Shown here: positions 1 to 6,852 of the stretch, piece by piece
Position numbering within the stretch: position 1 is the stretch's first letter
Layout of the letters: each line of letters opens with the position of its first letter
Assembly: GCA_045126355.1 (NCBI GenBank)
Contig: JBGVOE010000054.1
Span: forward strand, 1-16,036
Direction of reading: 5' to 3'
From: CAZSIA01 sp045126355
Lineage (GTDB): Bacteria > Bacillota_I > Bacilli_A > Acholeplasmatales > Anaeroplasmataceae
Length of the DNA stretch: 16,036 nt
Notes under the pieces: model-generated
What the model was told of the DNA's origin: nothing
The model's input: the letters and a program-made list of their open reading frames with translations, nothing else
The model's database searches: none
Translations under genes and position numbers: made by a program

Positions 1-2
1 GA

Positions 3-68
3 TTAGCCAAAAATATTATAAGAGATATACACAAAAAACACAAAAACGGTACCTACCTAAGATTTTAG
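3..68 (+). CDS. Possible 3' end of a gene entering from the left edge
   Basis: One + strand frame is open from the window edge to a TAG at 66-68 and would end in the residues NGTYLRF. It is short and Lys/His-rich and I recognise no family. Its stop would lie inside the terminator hairpin that follows, which is a usual place for a gene end in this window. The other two frames are closed at once or run through the hairpin and its T-tract. Only about 21 codons are visible, so this is a weak call and could be plain intergenic DNA. Confidence 0.2.
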   Translation, partial: LAKNIIRDIHKKHKNGTYLRF

Positions 69-87
69 ATAGATACCGATTTTTTTT
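47..87 (+). terminator. Intrinsic terminator of an upstream gene
   Basis: CGGTA (47-51), CTA (53-55) and CTAA (57-60) pair with TTAG (65-68), TAG (70-72) and TACCG (74-78). Single C/A mismatches separate the blocks and GATT is the loop. Eight T follow at 80-87. The polarity fits a + strand gene ending at or before the left edge. Confidence 0.8.
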
Positions 88-128
88 ACTACCTAAGATT
101 TGATAAGAAAACTACCTACCTACCTTAG
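51..128 (+). repeat. Degenerate CTACCTA/CTAAGATT repeats
   Basis: The 12-mer CTACCTAAGATT occurs at 53-64, inside the terminator, and again exactly at 89-100, a 36-base period. A third, altered copy with three tandem CTAC units followed by CTTAGAA covers about 112-130. The copies look like decayed duplications of the terminator arm. No coding potential is visible. Confidence 0.5.
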
Positions 129-146
129 AATTTAAAGAACCAAATT

Positions 147-180
147 AAAAAGGAACAGTGATTGTAAGCTGTTCCTTTTT
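147..180. terminator. Bidirectional intrinsic terminator
   Basis: AAAAAGGAACAG (147-158) pairs perfectly with CTGTTCCTTTTT (169-180) around a 10-base loop. The A/T ends give a U-tract in both directions. It lies 16 bases beyond the stop codon of the minus-strand membrane protein gene (197-685) and most likely ends that transcript, while also blocking read-through from the left. Confidence 0.85.
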
Positions 181-196
181 CTTAATTTTTATATTC

Positions 197-685
197 TTAT
201 TCTTTTAAATCAATATGTTTAGTTTTCTTATAAATCATAAATAGACAAAATGCAAAAATTAAAGAAATGATTGCGAAAATAATTAATGAAATAATACTTG
301 AATTATAATCTGTATCTTGATATATATTACCTAAAATAGCTCTTATTATGTAGTAAATTGATAGTAGTATGTACGAAATAAATCCAATAAATGTTACTAT
401 TTTTCTTCTTTTTAAGAATTTTATAGATTCTACTGGTGTAAATGTTGTATTGCCATCTCTAACGATATGCGTTGCCTTATATTCATCTGATAAAAATGCA
501 TATCCTATACCAAAATTAATCAAACATACGCCAGCTAATAGTGAGATTAATAATATCATACTAGCAACATCTGAAAATGTAGAAACCCACACTGATATTC
601 CTATAAAGGCAATACCTAATAAAATGCAAAATATTCCTACTGGAACTTTTAAAACCAAAAGTAAAGTCTTAGTGTATTTATCCAT
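197..685 (-). CDS. Predicted four-helix membrane protein, unknown function
   Basis: This is a 162-residue protein I cannot place in a named family. Hydrophobic segments at about 8-33, 41-65, 96-118 and 130-152 predict four membrane helices. A charged central loop (about 66-95, with a KFLKRRK patch) and a Lys-rich C-terminus suggest that the loop and both ends face the cytoplasm. There is no signal peptide cleavage site, cysteine pair or enzyme motif. The start is supported by GAGGAGGT (696-703 read on the minus strand), 10 bases before ATG. A TATAAT at 713-718 on the minus strand is a possible -10 without a clear -35. It is the only confident minus-strand gene here and is transcribed alone, diverging from the candidate sRNA and ftsY and ending at the bidirectional terminator. 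It is coding for sure; its role is unknown. Confidence 0.8.
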   Translation of the reverse strand: MDKYTKTLLLVLKVPVGIFCILLGIAFIGISVWVSTFSDVASMILLISLLAGVCLINFGIGYAFLSDEYKATHIVRDGNTTFTPVESIKFLKRRKIVTFIGFISYILLSIYYIIRAILGNIYQDTDYNSSIISLIIFAIISLIFAFCLFMIYKKTKHIDLKE

Positions 686-945
686 AAAATAATATACCTC
701 CTCTTTAATACAATTATAACATGGATTATAAAAATCTATAGCAGTTTTAAAAATAATTTTTAAATTCAGACTTATCTTGATATAAGTATCATCTTCGCTT
801 TGACAGAGAAGTACTCTTTATTAACTAAATTTAAATAGATAAATCAAACGTGTTTTGTGGCCTTAAATACTTAGTTTTTTACTGTTGTAGTACATTGACA
901 ATTTTGTGTTTTCTTTACAATTTTAAAATTTTGTTGCTTTTATTG

Positions 946-974
946 TTGAAAAATGGAAAAAATAGTGATAAGAT
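946..974 (+). promoter_or_regulatory. Promoter of candidate sRNA (sigma-A type, extended -10)
   Basis: TTGAAA (946-951), a 17-base spacer and TAAGAT (969-974), with an extended -10 TG at 966-967. Transcription would start near 980-982, directly at the first hairpin of the C-rich segment. No ribosome binding site with a start codon follows before the terminator at 1086-1108. Confidence 0.65.
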
Positions 975-980
975 AAAGTT

Positions 981-1108
981 GCAACATATAATTGTTGCGT
1001 TATCCCCAAATGTATATTTCAAATATACACACAATCCCCTTTTAATGTCCTTGGGCCCCCAACCCATGGACTCCCTAAAAATCCCAAGACCCAAAAAGGT
1101 CTTTTTTT
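981..1108 (+). ncRNA. Candidate C-rich structured small RNA
   Basis: A promoter on one side and an intrinsic terminator on the other bound a segment of about 128 nt that contrasts sharply with the AT-rich surroundings. Predicted hairpins are GCAACA/TGTTGC (981-986 with 993-998), TGTATAT/ATATACA (1011-1017 with 1023-1029), GTCC-T-TGGG with CCCA-T-GGAC (1047-1055 with 1063-1071, one T-T mismatch), and the terminator stem. C-rich single-stranded stretches lie between them: ATCCCC at 1002-1007, ATCCCC at 1034-1039, CCCCC in the third loop, CTCCC at 1071-1075 and ATCCC at 1081-1085. Repeated UCCC/CUCC loops are the seed type used by Gram-positive sRNAs such as RsaE/RoxS to pair with Shine-Dalgarno sequences. 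I see no SRP RNA core, 6S, tmRNA or known riboswitch signature. Alternatives are a long ftsY leader with an attenuator, or a decayed element. Confidence 0.5.
1086..1108 (+). terminator. Intrinsic terminator of candidate sRNA
   Basis: AAGACC (1086-1091) pairs with GGTCTT (1098-1103), and a T-tract runs through 1108. On the opposite strand no U-tract follows, so the polarity is +. It lies 255 bases before ftsY and about 105 bases after the predicted sRNA start. Confidence 0.85.
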
Positions 1109-1310
1109 ATTTTTGCTATAAAGACTTCATTAATAAGAATATAATATAAGAAAAAGATTGTAGTTAAGCCATAATTTATATATTTATAGGTAATATTATA
1201 ATTATGTAATTCGCCTAAATAACTAATTTAAAAATAGTTTTTTCTCTAATGAATGCAACAGATTATTTTAACTATAATTGTTGTTAAAAAATACGAGATT
1301 TAAATTTTTG

Positions 1311-1339
1311 TTTTAATTTCATAATGATTATGATATAAT
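1311..1339 (+). promoter_or_regulatory. ftsY operon promoter (extended -10)
   Basis: TATAAT at 1334-1339 is preceded by TGA, an extended -10. A weak -35 (TTTTAA, 1311-1316) sits 17 bases upstream. The predicted start near 1346 leaves a very short leader before the Shine-Dalgarno GGAGGT at 1351-1356. Confidence 0.6.
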
Positions 1340-1362
1340 CAATATGATTCGGAGGTTTACGT

Positions 1363-2328
1363 ATGGGACTTTTTGATTTTTTTAAGAAAAATAAGAATAA
1401 AAAACAAGAAAAATATAAATTAGGAATGCACAAAACTAGAGAAAATAGTTTTGGTTCAATTAAAAAAATACTAGAAGCACGTTCTACTATTGATGATGAA
1501 TTATTTGATGAATTAGAAGAAGTATTCATTATGGCAGATGTTGGTGTTGATACAGTTATTAGCTTTGTTGATGATTTAAAAGATGAAGTTATGAAACGTG
1601 ATATTAAAGATCCAACATTACTTCAAGAAATCATTATCGATAAGATGTTTGAAATTTATCTAAAAGGTGAAGTTGTTAATGCTAACTTAAAACTTAATAA
1701 GAACGGATTAAGTGTTGTTTTATTTGTTGGTGTTAATGGTGTTGGTAAGACAACTAGTATTGCAAAAATTGCTTATCAATTAAAACAAGAAGGTAAGAAA
1801 GTTTTACTTGCTGCAGGTGATACATTTAGAGCCGGTGCTATTGAACAATTAGCAACATGGGCTAAAAAAATCGGTGTTGATATTGTTTATAAAGACGCTG
1901 GTAGTGATCCATCTAGTGTAATGTTTGACGCTGTTAATAAAGCTAAAAATGAAGGCTATGATGTATTATTATGTGATACTGCGGGAAGATTACAAAATAA
2001 AGTTAATTTAATGGCGGAGCTTGAAAAAATTAAACGTGTTATTTCACGTGAATTAGATGGAGCTCCTCATGAAACTTTATTAACAATAGATGCAACAACT
2101 GGTCAAAATGGTATGCAACAAGCTAAGATTTTCATGGAATGTTGTCAAGTAAGTGGTATTATCTTAACAAAATTAGATGGTACTGCAAAAGGTGGAATTG
2201 TATTAGCAATTCGTAATGAGTTAGGTATTCCTATTAAGTATGTCGGATTAGGCGAAAAATTAGATGATTTAGAACCGTTTGATATCGAACAATATCTATA
2301 CGGATTATTTGCTGATTTCTTTGAATAA
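1363..2328 (+). CDS. ftsY: Signal recognition particle receptor FtsY
   Basis: This 321-residue SRP-family GTPase is the membrane-side receptor that docks Ffh-ribosome complexes at the Sec translocon. A short basic N-terminus (MGLFDFFKKNKNKK) replaces the long acidic A domain of E. coli and suits direct lipid binding. The helical N domain spans about 25-100. The G domain has G1 GVNGVGKTT (123-131), the FtsY-type DTFRAGA (153-159), G3 DTAGR (205-209), G4 TKLD (269-272) and the C-terminal GLGEKLDDLEPFD (295-307), which separates FtsY from Ffh. The start is set by GGAGGT six bases before ATG. The stop overlaps the next ATG by one base (TAATG), so ylxM and ffh follow in one operon, as in Bacillus. 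Length is full for the short Gram-positive form. Confidence 0.97.
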   Translation: MGLFDFFKKNKNKKQEKYKLGMHKTRENSFGSIKKILEARSTIDDELFDELEEVFIMADVGVDTVISFVDDLKDEVMKRDIKDPTLLQEIIIDKMFEIYLKGEVVNANLKLNKNGLSVVLFVGVNGVGKTTSIAKIAYQLKQEGKKVLLAAGDTFRAGAIEQLATWAKKIGVDIVYKDAGSDPSSVMFDAVNKAKNEGYDVLLCDTAGRLQNKVNLMAELEKIKRVISRELDGAPHETLLTIDATTGQNGMQQAKIFMECCQVSGIILTKLDGTAKGGIVLAIRNELGIPIKYVGLGEKLDDLEPFDIEQYLYGLFADFFE

Positions 2329-2630
2329 TGGATTTAATTAAAAGAGAATATCATATCGCATTATTCGATACATATAAGGAATTACTAACTGAAAAACAAC
2401 AAGAATATTTTATCTTGTATTATTATGAAGATTTATCTTTAAAAGAAATTGCTGATTTCAAAAACGTAAGTAGAAATGCTGTTTTTGATCAAATTAAAAA
2501 AGTAATTAACATTTTAGAAGAATATGAAGAAAAACTAAAAGTGTTTGATAAAAGTGTTAAATTAGAAGAGTTTGCTACGAAACTTGATGCAGACTTATCT
2601 TTAGAGTTATTATCAATTATAAAGGAGTGA
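2328..2630 (+). CDS. ylxM: YlxM-family HTH protein of the SRP operon
   Basis: This 100-residue protein resembles sigma-70 region 4. A helix-turn-helix sits at about 36-59 (LSLKEIADFKNVSRNAVFDQ), preceded by the typical LTEKQQEYFILYYYEDLS segment and followed by a Glu/Lys-rich helix. The UPF0122/YlxM family lies directly upstream of ffh in Firmicutes; in streptococci it has been linked to SRP assembly and regulation. Translation is coupled to ftsY by a one-base stop/start overlap, and its own end contains the ffh Shine-Dalgarno AAAGGAG (2621-2627). It ends in TGA, which shows that TGA is a stop in this genome. Family assignment rests on motif and neighbourhood; whether it binds DNA or RNA cannot be seen. 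Confidence 0.92.
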   Translation: MDLIKREYHIALFDTYKELLTEKQQEYFILYYYEDLSLKEIADFKNVSRNAVFDQIKKVINILEEYEEKLKVFDKSVKLEEFATKLDADLSLELLSIIKE

Positions 2631-2634
2631 TATC

Positions 2635-4071
2635 ATGGCATTTGATGGTTTATCAAGCCGCTTACAAATGGCCTTACGTAGAGTTACTGGTAGAGGATCT
2701 TTAACTGAAAAAGACATTGATGAAATGTTAAGAGAAGTTAGATTATCTTTACTTGAAGCTGACGTTAACTATCGTGTTGTTAAAGAGTTCTTAGCTAATA
2801 TCAAAGTAGCCGCAACAGGTGAAAAGATTATGAAAGGATTAAATCCAGGACAACAAGTAGTAAAAATTGTACGTGATGAATTAAAACGTGTTTTGGGTGA
2901 AGAAACACAAGAAATTAAATTTAAAATAAATGGTATGACTGTCTTAATGACTTGCGGGTTACAAGGTGCTGGTAAGACTACTGCAATTGGTAAGATGGCT
3001 CTTCATTACCGTAAAGTTAAAAAGAGTAAACCTTGCTTAATTGCTGCCGATATTTATCGTCCTGCTGCAATTGACCAATTAAAACAAATTGGGAAACAAA
3101 TCGATGTTCCTGTCTTTGAATTAGGAATTAATACTCCAGTTGCTAAAATTGTTAAAGAAGGTATTAAATTTGCTAAAGATGGTGGGTATGATTTAGTAAT
3201 TATCGATACAGCTGGTCGCTTACACATTAATGAAGAATTAATGGATGAGTTAAAAGATGTTAAAAAGATTGCAAATCCTGATGAAATCTTATTAATAGTA
3301 GACGCTATGACAGGGCAAGATGCAATTAATGTTGCCAAATCATTCCATGAAGCATTAGGCTTAACAGGTGTTATCTTAACAAAACTTGATGGTGATACTC
3401 GTGGTGGGGCTGCGTTAAGTATTAAAGCTGTTACAGATGTTCCTATTAAACTTATGAGTACTGGTGAACATTTGGATGAACTTGAAGTATTCCATCCAGA
3501 CCGTATGGCTGAACGTATTTTAGGTATGGGTGATATGCTTACTTTAATTGAATCAGCTACTCAAAATATTACTGAAGATGAAGCTATGAATATGTTTGAA
3601 CGTATGACTAGTGATAACTTCAACTACAACGATTTATTAAAACAATTTAAAATGATGAATAAAATGGGATCAATTTCAAAAATCTTAGGATTCTTACCTG
3701 GAATTGGTCAATTTAAAGAAGCATTGAATAATGTTGATGATCGTCAATTTGACTATATAAAAGCTATCATTTTCTCAATGACAAAAGAAGAAAGAGCTAA
3801 TCCAGATTTAATAGACCGTTCATCTCGTCGTAGAGAAAGAATTGCCAGAGGATCTGGTAGAAGTGTAGCTGAAGTTAATAAATTACGTCAAATGTTAGAC
3901 CAACAAAGAAAGATTGCTAAACAAATGAGCAATATTGATGAAGAAAAAGCCGCTAGAATTGCTAGTCAAGTTGAAAGTGGTAATTATGCAGGACTTAAGA
4001 GTACAATGGGTAATCCACAACCTTATGTTCACAAAGGAAAAGGAAAAAATAAAAATAGATTTAGATTTTAA
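2635..4071 (+). CDS. ffh: Signal recognition particle GTPase Ffh
   Basis: This 478-residue protein is the SRP54 homologue that binds signal peptides on translating ribosomes and delivers them to FtsY. The N domain (about 1-95) is followed by the G domain with G1 GLQGAGKTT (108-116), the DIYRPAA insertion motif (139-145), DTAGR (191-195), TKLDGDTRGG (249-258) and STGEHLDELEVFHPDR (275-290). The Met-rich M domain starts near 295. Its RNA-binding helix-loop-helix SRRRERIARGSG lies at 397-408, followed by a Gln/Lys-rich tail ending in a basic segment (KGKGKNKNRFRF). Length is slightly above the usual 440-450 because of that tail. The ATG follows AAAGGAG by seven bases. No SRP RNA gene is visible in this window. 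Confidence 0.97.
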   Translation: MAFDGLSSRLQMALRRVTGRGSLTEKDIDEMLREVRLSLLEADVNYRVVKEFLANIKVAATGEKIMKGLNPGQQVVKIVRDELKRVLGEETQEIKFKINGMTVLMTCGLQGAGKTTAIGKMALHYRKVKKSKPCLIAADIYRPAAIDQLKQIGKQIDVPVFELGINTPVAKIVKEGIKFAKDGGYDLVIIDTAGRLHINEELMDELKDVKKIANPDEILLIVDAMTGQDAINVAKSFHEALGLTGVILTKLDGDTRGGAALSIKAVTDVPIKLMSTGEHLDELEVFHPDRMAERILGMGDMLTLIESATQNITEDEAMNMFERMTSDNFNYNDLLKQFKMMNKMGSISKILGFLPGIGQFKEALNNVDDRQFDYIKAIIFSMTKEERANPDLIDRSSRRRERIARGSGRSVAEVNKLRQMLDQQRKIAKQMSNIDEEKAARIASQVESGNYAGLKSTMGNPQPYVHKGKGKNKNRFRF

Positions 4072-4090
4072 GATGTAGGAGGTGTTTGTG

Positions 4091-4975
4091 ATGAAGTTTT
4101 TATGTACTATACCAAATGTTGATGCTTTTCATAAAATTAAGCATTTATGCGATGGTGTTGTAATTACTAATAAGAAGTTCTCATCACGTTATGAAACCTC
4201 TTTTTCTTTTGATGAAATTTTACAGATTGTAAAAAGATGTAATACTGCTAGAATGGAAACTTACTTATTAGTAGATAACATTATTAGTGATGAAGATATC
4301 CCAGCTCTTAGAGAGTTAATTGAGACATTTAAAGACACAAACCTATATTATGTCTTTGGAGATTTAGCAGTTTATCAAATTTTAAAAGAGTTTAATATTA
4401 CAAAACGCGGTGTATATAATCCAAGTACACTTATCACAAATTATGTCGATTTCTTATTTTGGAAAGAATTTAAGATTCGTGGATTATTCCCTACACTTGA
4501 AATTCCTTTAACAGATATCGATATTATTGGAAAAAATAAAAAGTTAAAATTATTCTATAAAGGTTTTGGAATGAATGTAATGTTCCATTCAAAACGTAAA
4601 TTACTTTCTACTTATAAAGAACATAAAAATATTATGTATGACTTTGTAGGAAGTAATGATTTAACACTGATTGAAGAGACGAGAAAAGAAGCATATAAAA
4701 TAATAGAAAATGAACACGGAACACATATATATCAACCAGGTATTCATAATATCCTACCCGCTATTGATATTGCCTCAGATGGACTAGATTATTTATTCTT
4801 AGATGGTACATTTTTAGATTGGGATAAATATATGATGGCTGTTGAAATATATAAAGACGCCCTACTAGATATGGACAGATTAAATTATTACAATATGAAG
4901 TTAGAAAAGTTATTTGATAATTTAACTTATAACTTCTTATTAGAAGATTCAATCTTCAGAAAGAGTGATTTTTAA
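4091..4975 (+). CDS. U32-like protein, probable partner of the next gene
   Basis: This 294-residue protein lies 20 bases after ffh. I chose ATG 4091, eight bases after GGAGG (4078-4082), over the upstream in-frame GTG at 4082, which lies within that site. The alternating strand/helix pattern and the closing HNILPAIDIASDGLDYLFLDG segment resemble the TIM-barrel half of U32-family proteins. However, it has only three cysteines (5, 20, 50) and no U32 signature. In Bacillus two adjacent U32 genes, yrrN and yrrO (trhP1/trhP2), are needed for prephenate-dependent hydroxylation of tRNA U34. This gene occupies the yrrN place, next to and overlapping a clear yrrO-like gene. I infer a non-catalytic or scaffolding partner. 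Similarity is by pattern only, so the assignment is moderate; a lineage-specific TIM-barrel protein is possible. Confidence 0.65.
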   Translation: MKFLCTIPNVDAFHKIKHLCDGVVITNKKFSSRYETSFSFDEILQIVKRCNTARMETYLLVDNIISDEDIPALRELIETFKDTNLYYVFGDLAVYQILKEFNITKRGVYNPSTLITNYVDFLFWKEFKIRGLFPTLEIPLTDIDIIGKNKKLKLFYKGFGMNVMFHSKRKLLSTYKEHKNIMYDFVGSNDLTLIEETRKEAYKIIENEHGTHIYQPGIHNILPAIDIASDGLDYLFLDGTFLDWDKYMMAVEIYKDALLDMDRLNYYNMKLEKLFDNLTYNFLLEDSIFRKSDF

Positions 4976-6162
4976 TGAAAAAGCCTGAATTATTAGCTCC
5001 TGCTGGTGACTTAGAAAAGTTAAAAATAGCTGTACTTTATGGAGCTGATGCTGTCTTTGTAGGTAGCAAAGAATTCTCTCTTCGTTCTCGTGCTTCAAAC
5101 TTTACTATTGCCGATTTAGAGTTAGGCGCAGAGTTTTGTCATGCTCACGGTGCTAAACTTTATGTTACTACAAATATTGTTCCTCACAATAGTGACTTAA
5201 TCGGATTAATAGATTATTTACAAGATTTGCAAGATGCTGGTGTTGACGCGATTATTTGTTCTAGTTATGCGGTAATGTATATTGCAAAACGTTATACAAA
5301 TTTAGAAGTTCATATTTCAACACAACAATCTTTAGCTAACTCACTTGCGGTTAAGTTTTATGAAGAATATGGAGCAAGCCGTGTTGTTTTAGCTAGAGAA
5401 TTATCAATTAAAGAAATTGAAGAAATTAAACGAAATACTAACCTTGAACTTGAAGTATTTATTCATGGTGGTATGTGTAGTAGTTATAGTGGTAGATGTA
5501 TGCTAAGTAATCATATGACAAACCGTGATGCTAACCGTGGTGGTTGTGCTCACTCTTGTCGTTGGAACTATGACTTATATATGGGTGATGAATTAATTAG
5601 TGATAATGATCGTTTCCAATTTTCAAGTAAAGACTTAATGGCTGTTAATCAATTACCAAGATTATTAGAGTGTGCTGATTCTTTAAAAATTGAGGGAAGA
5701 ATGAAAAGTATTCACTATATTGCCACAGTTACAAAAGTTTATCGTATGATTATTGATGAATATTTTGAAACTGGTACTGTTAAAGATTTAGACTACTATA
5801 AAAAAGAAATCGAAAAAGCAGAAAACAGATTATTCTCTCATGGATTCTTAGAAGGTATGACTACTATTAAAGAACAACTTTATAATATGCGTAGTGAAAA
5901 TCCTACTCAAGATTTTGTTGGTATCGTTTTAGATTATAATGAAGAAACGCAAGAAGCATTAGTTGAAGTGAGAAATCATTTTAAACCATATTCTACACTT
6001 GAAGCATTTGGACCAAATCTACGTTCAACACAATTTCAAATAAAAGAAATTATCAATGAACGTGGTGATGTTGTAGATGCTGCACGTCATCCAAAAGAAC
6101 ATGTTTATATCTATAGTCCAATAAAATTAACTAAATACGATATGATTAGATTGGTGCGTTAG
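4975..6162 (+). CDS. U32-family tRNA hydroxylation protein (TrhP/YrrO-like)
   Basis: This 395-residue protein begins with the typical KPELLAPAGDLEKLKIAVLYGADAVF and carries the U32 signature at 160-178 (EVFIHGGMCSSYSGRCMLS). Cysteines 168, 175, 191 and 233 follow the spacing of the quartet that holds a 4Fe-4S cluster in the U32 proteins UbiU/UbiV, with an extra Cys195. SLKIEGRMKS (236-245) and a C-terminal beta domain from about 315 complete the family architecture. U32 proteins of this type (TrhP in E. coli, YrrO in Bacillus) make 5-hydroxyuridine at tRNA position 34; the old name peptidase or collagenase is probably misleading. It overlaps the preceding gene by one base (TAATG) and the following GTG by one base (TAGTG), so the three are translationally coupled. 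Family is certain; RlhA-type rRNA hydroxylation is the alternative role. Confidence 0.88.
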   Translation: MKKPELLAPAGDLEKLKIAVLYGADAVFVGSKEFSLRSRASNFTIADLELGAEFCHAHGAKLYVTTNIVPHNSDLIGLIDYLQDLQDAGVDAIICSSYAVMYIAKRYTNLEVHISTQQSLANSLAVKFYEEYGASRVVLARELSIKEIEEIKRNTNLELEVFIHGGMCSSYSGRCMLSNHMTNRDANRGGCAHSCRWNYDLYMGDELISDNDRFQFSSKDLMAVNQLPRLLECADSLKIEGRMKSIHYIATVTKVYRMIIDEYFETGTVKDLDYYKKEIEKAENRLFSHGFLEGMTTIKEQLYNMRSENPTQDFVGIVLDYNEETQEALVEVRNHFKPYSTLEAFGPNLRSTQFQIKEIINERGDVVDAARHPKEHVYIYSPIKLTKYDMIRLVR

Positions 6163-6839
6163 TGAAAACTATTTTAATTGATGGATTTACCTTTACATAT
6201 GATGTTGTTAGAAATAATAGTCAAAAAAATCCAATAATTGTAAGAATTAAAGATAAAGAATACGTAGTTGTTTGGGCTCATTCTAATGTTAGTATTAATG
6301 AAATAGAAGATGTACTGACAAAGAAACTAGATTTTTTAAAAGAACGTCTTCCTAAAACTAATAAAGAATATATTATCCATGTCAAAGGTATCGCTTATAA
6401 ACCTTACTTTTGTGTAAGTGGAGTTCCTGGTGTAACTATATTTGCAGACAATATTTATATCAGTGCCCTAACTAATGATTTAAAGGCTTATAAAAAAGTT
6501 TTAAATGATTATTACGCTTATATCATTGAAAGTGAACTTAAAAAGATAATGAGTGAAGCATCTCGTGATTTTTATGAGGTAAAGATGCCAAAAATTACGA
6601 TTGAAGATTTCACAGGTCGTTTTGGTGATTGCGATGTATATAACAGGCATATTAGACTAGCTAGCTGCATAGCTAAGTATGATCCTAAATATATTAAAAT
6701 TGTTTTATATCATGAACTAAGTCATTTATATGTAGCAAATCATTCTAAAAAGTTTTATGAAGTTTTCGAGTCTAAAATGAAAAATGCCAAAGAATTAGAT
6801 AAGTCTATGGATAAAATACATTATTTTGACTGTTTATAG
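6162..6839 (+). CDS. YgjP/DUF45-like zinc metallopeptidase, copy 1
   Basis: This 225-residue protein starts with GTG overlapping the upstream TAG by one base. Near the C-terminus YHELSHLYVANHSKKFYEVFE contains the zinc-binding HELSH (184-188) and a third His at 194 (HExxH-x5-H), the layout of YgjP-like DUF45 metallopeptidases. FTGRFGDC (150-157) stands where the family usually has RWGSC. The N-terminal beta-rich part contains a conserved IIHVKGIAYKPYF segment (71-83). There is no signal peptide or membrane helix, so it is probably cytoplasmic. It is followed 13 bases later by a clear paralogue, and both end in DCL. The substrate is unknown. Coupling to the U32 gene suggests a shared operon and possibly a role in RNA or protein maintenance, but that is inference. 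Confidence 0.82.
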   Translation: MKTILIDGFTFTYDVVRNNSQKNPIIVRIKDKEYVVVWAHSNVSINEIEDVLTKKLDFLKERLPKTNKEYIIHVKGIAYKPYFCVSGVPGVTIFADNIYISALTNDLKAYKKVLNDYYAYIIESELKKIMSEASRDFYEVKMPKITIEDFTGRFGDCDVYNRHIRLASCIAKYDPKYIKIVLYHELSHLYVANHSKKFYEVFESKMKNAKELDKSMDKIHYFDCL

Positions 6840-6852
6840 ATGGTGATTATTT

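Larger units (their letters stand above)
686..1362. other. Long intergenic region between divergent genes
   Basis: These 677 bases hold the 5' signals of the minus-strand membrane protein gene (about 686-720), a strong promoter and a terminator-ended C-rich candidate sRNA (946-1108), and the ftsY promoter (1311-1339). A consensus TTGACA at 895-900 has only a TACAAT 15 bases later, so it is a weak promoter candidate. Between 1109 and 1310 I see AT-rich DNA with small inverted repeats (AACTA 1221-1225 with TAGTT 1235-1239 before a T-run), but no gene. One + strand frame (850-1149) is open but lacks a ribosome binding site and crosses the sRNA and its terminator, so I do not call it. Confidence 0.6.

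Noticed and set aside
369..692. 107-codon + strand open frame opposite the minus-strand membrane protein
   Set aside because: It is an antisense frame of a gene with a strong ribosome binding site and clear membrane helices on the other strand.
895..921. TTGACA with TACAAT as a second sRNA promoter
   Set aside because: The 15-base spacing is too short, and the TTGAAA/TAAGAT promoter downstream is better placed.
850..1149. 99-codon + strand open frame
   Set aside because: It has no Shine-Dalgarno, crosses the candidate sRNA promoter, hairpins and terminator, and has a composition unlike a real protein.
1219..1243. AACTA/TAGTT hairpin with T-run as a second terminator before ftsY
   Set aside because: The stem is five A/T-rich pairs, too weak to call in DNA of this composition.
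975..1362. SRP RNA gene next to ftsY/ffh
   Set aside because: The conserved SRP core with its GGAA-type tetraloop and flanking motif is absent on both strands.
3054..3338. 94-codon minus-strand frame inside ffh
   Set aside because: It is a shadow of the Ffh GTPase domain, which has all G motifs on the + strand.
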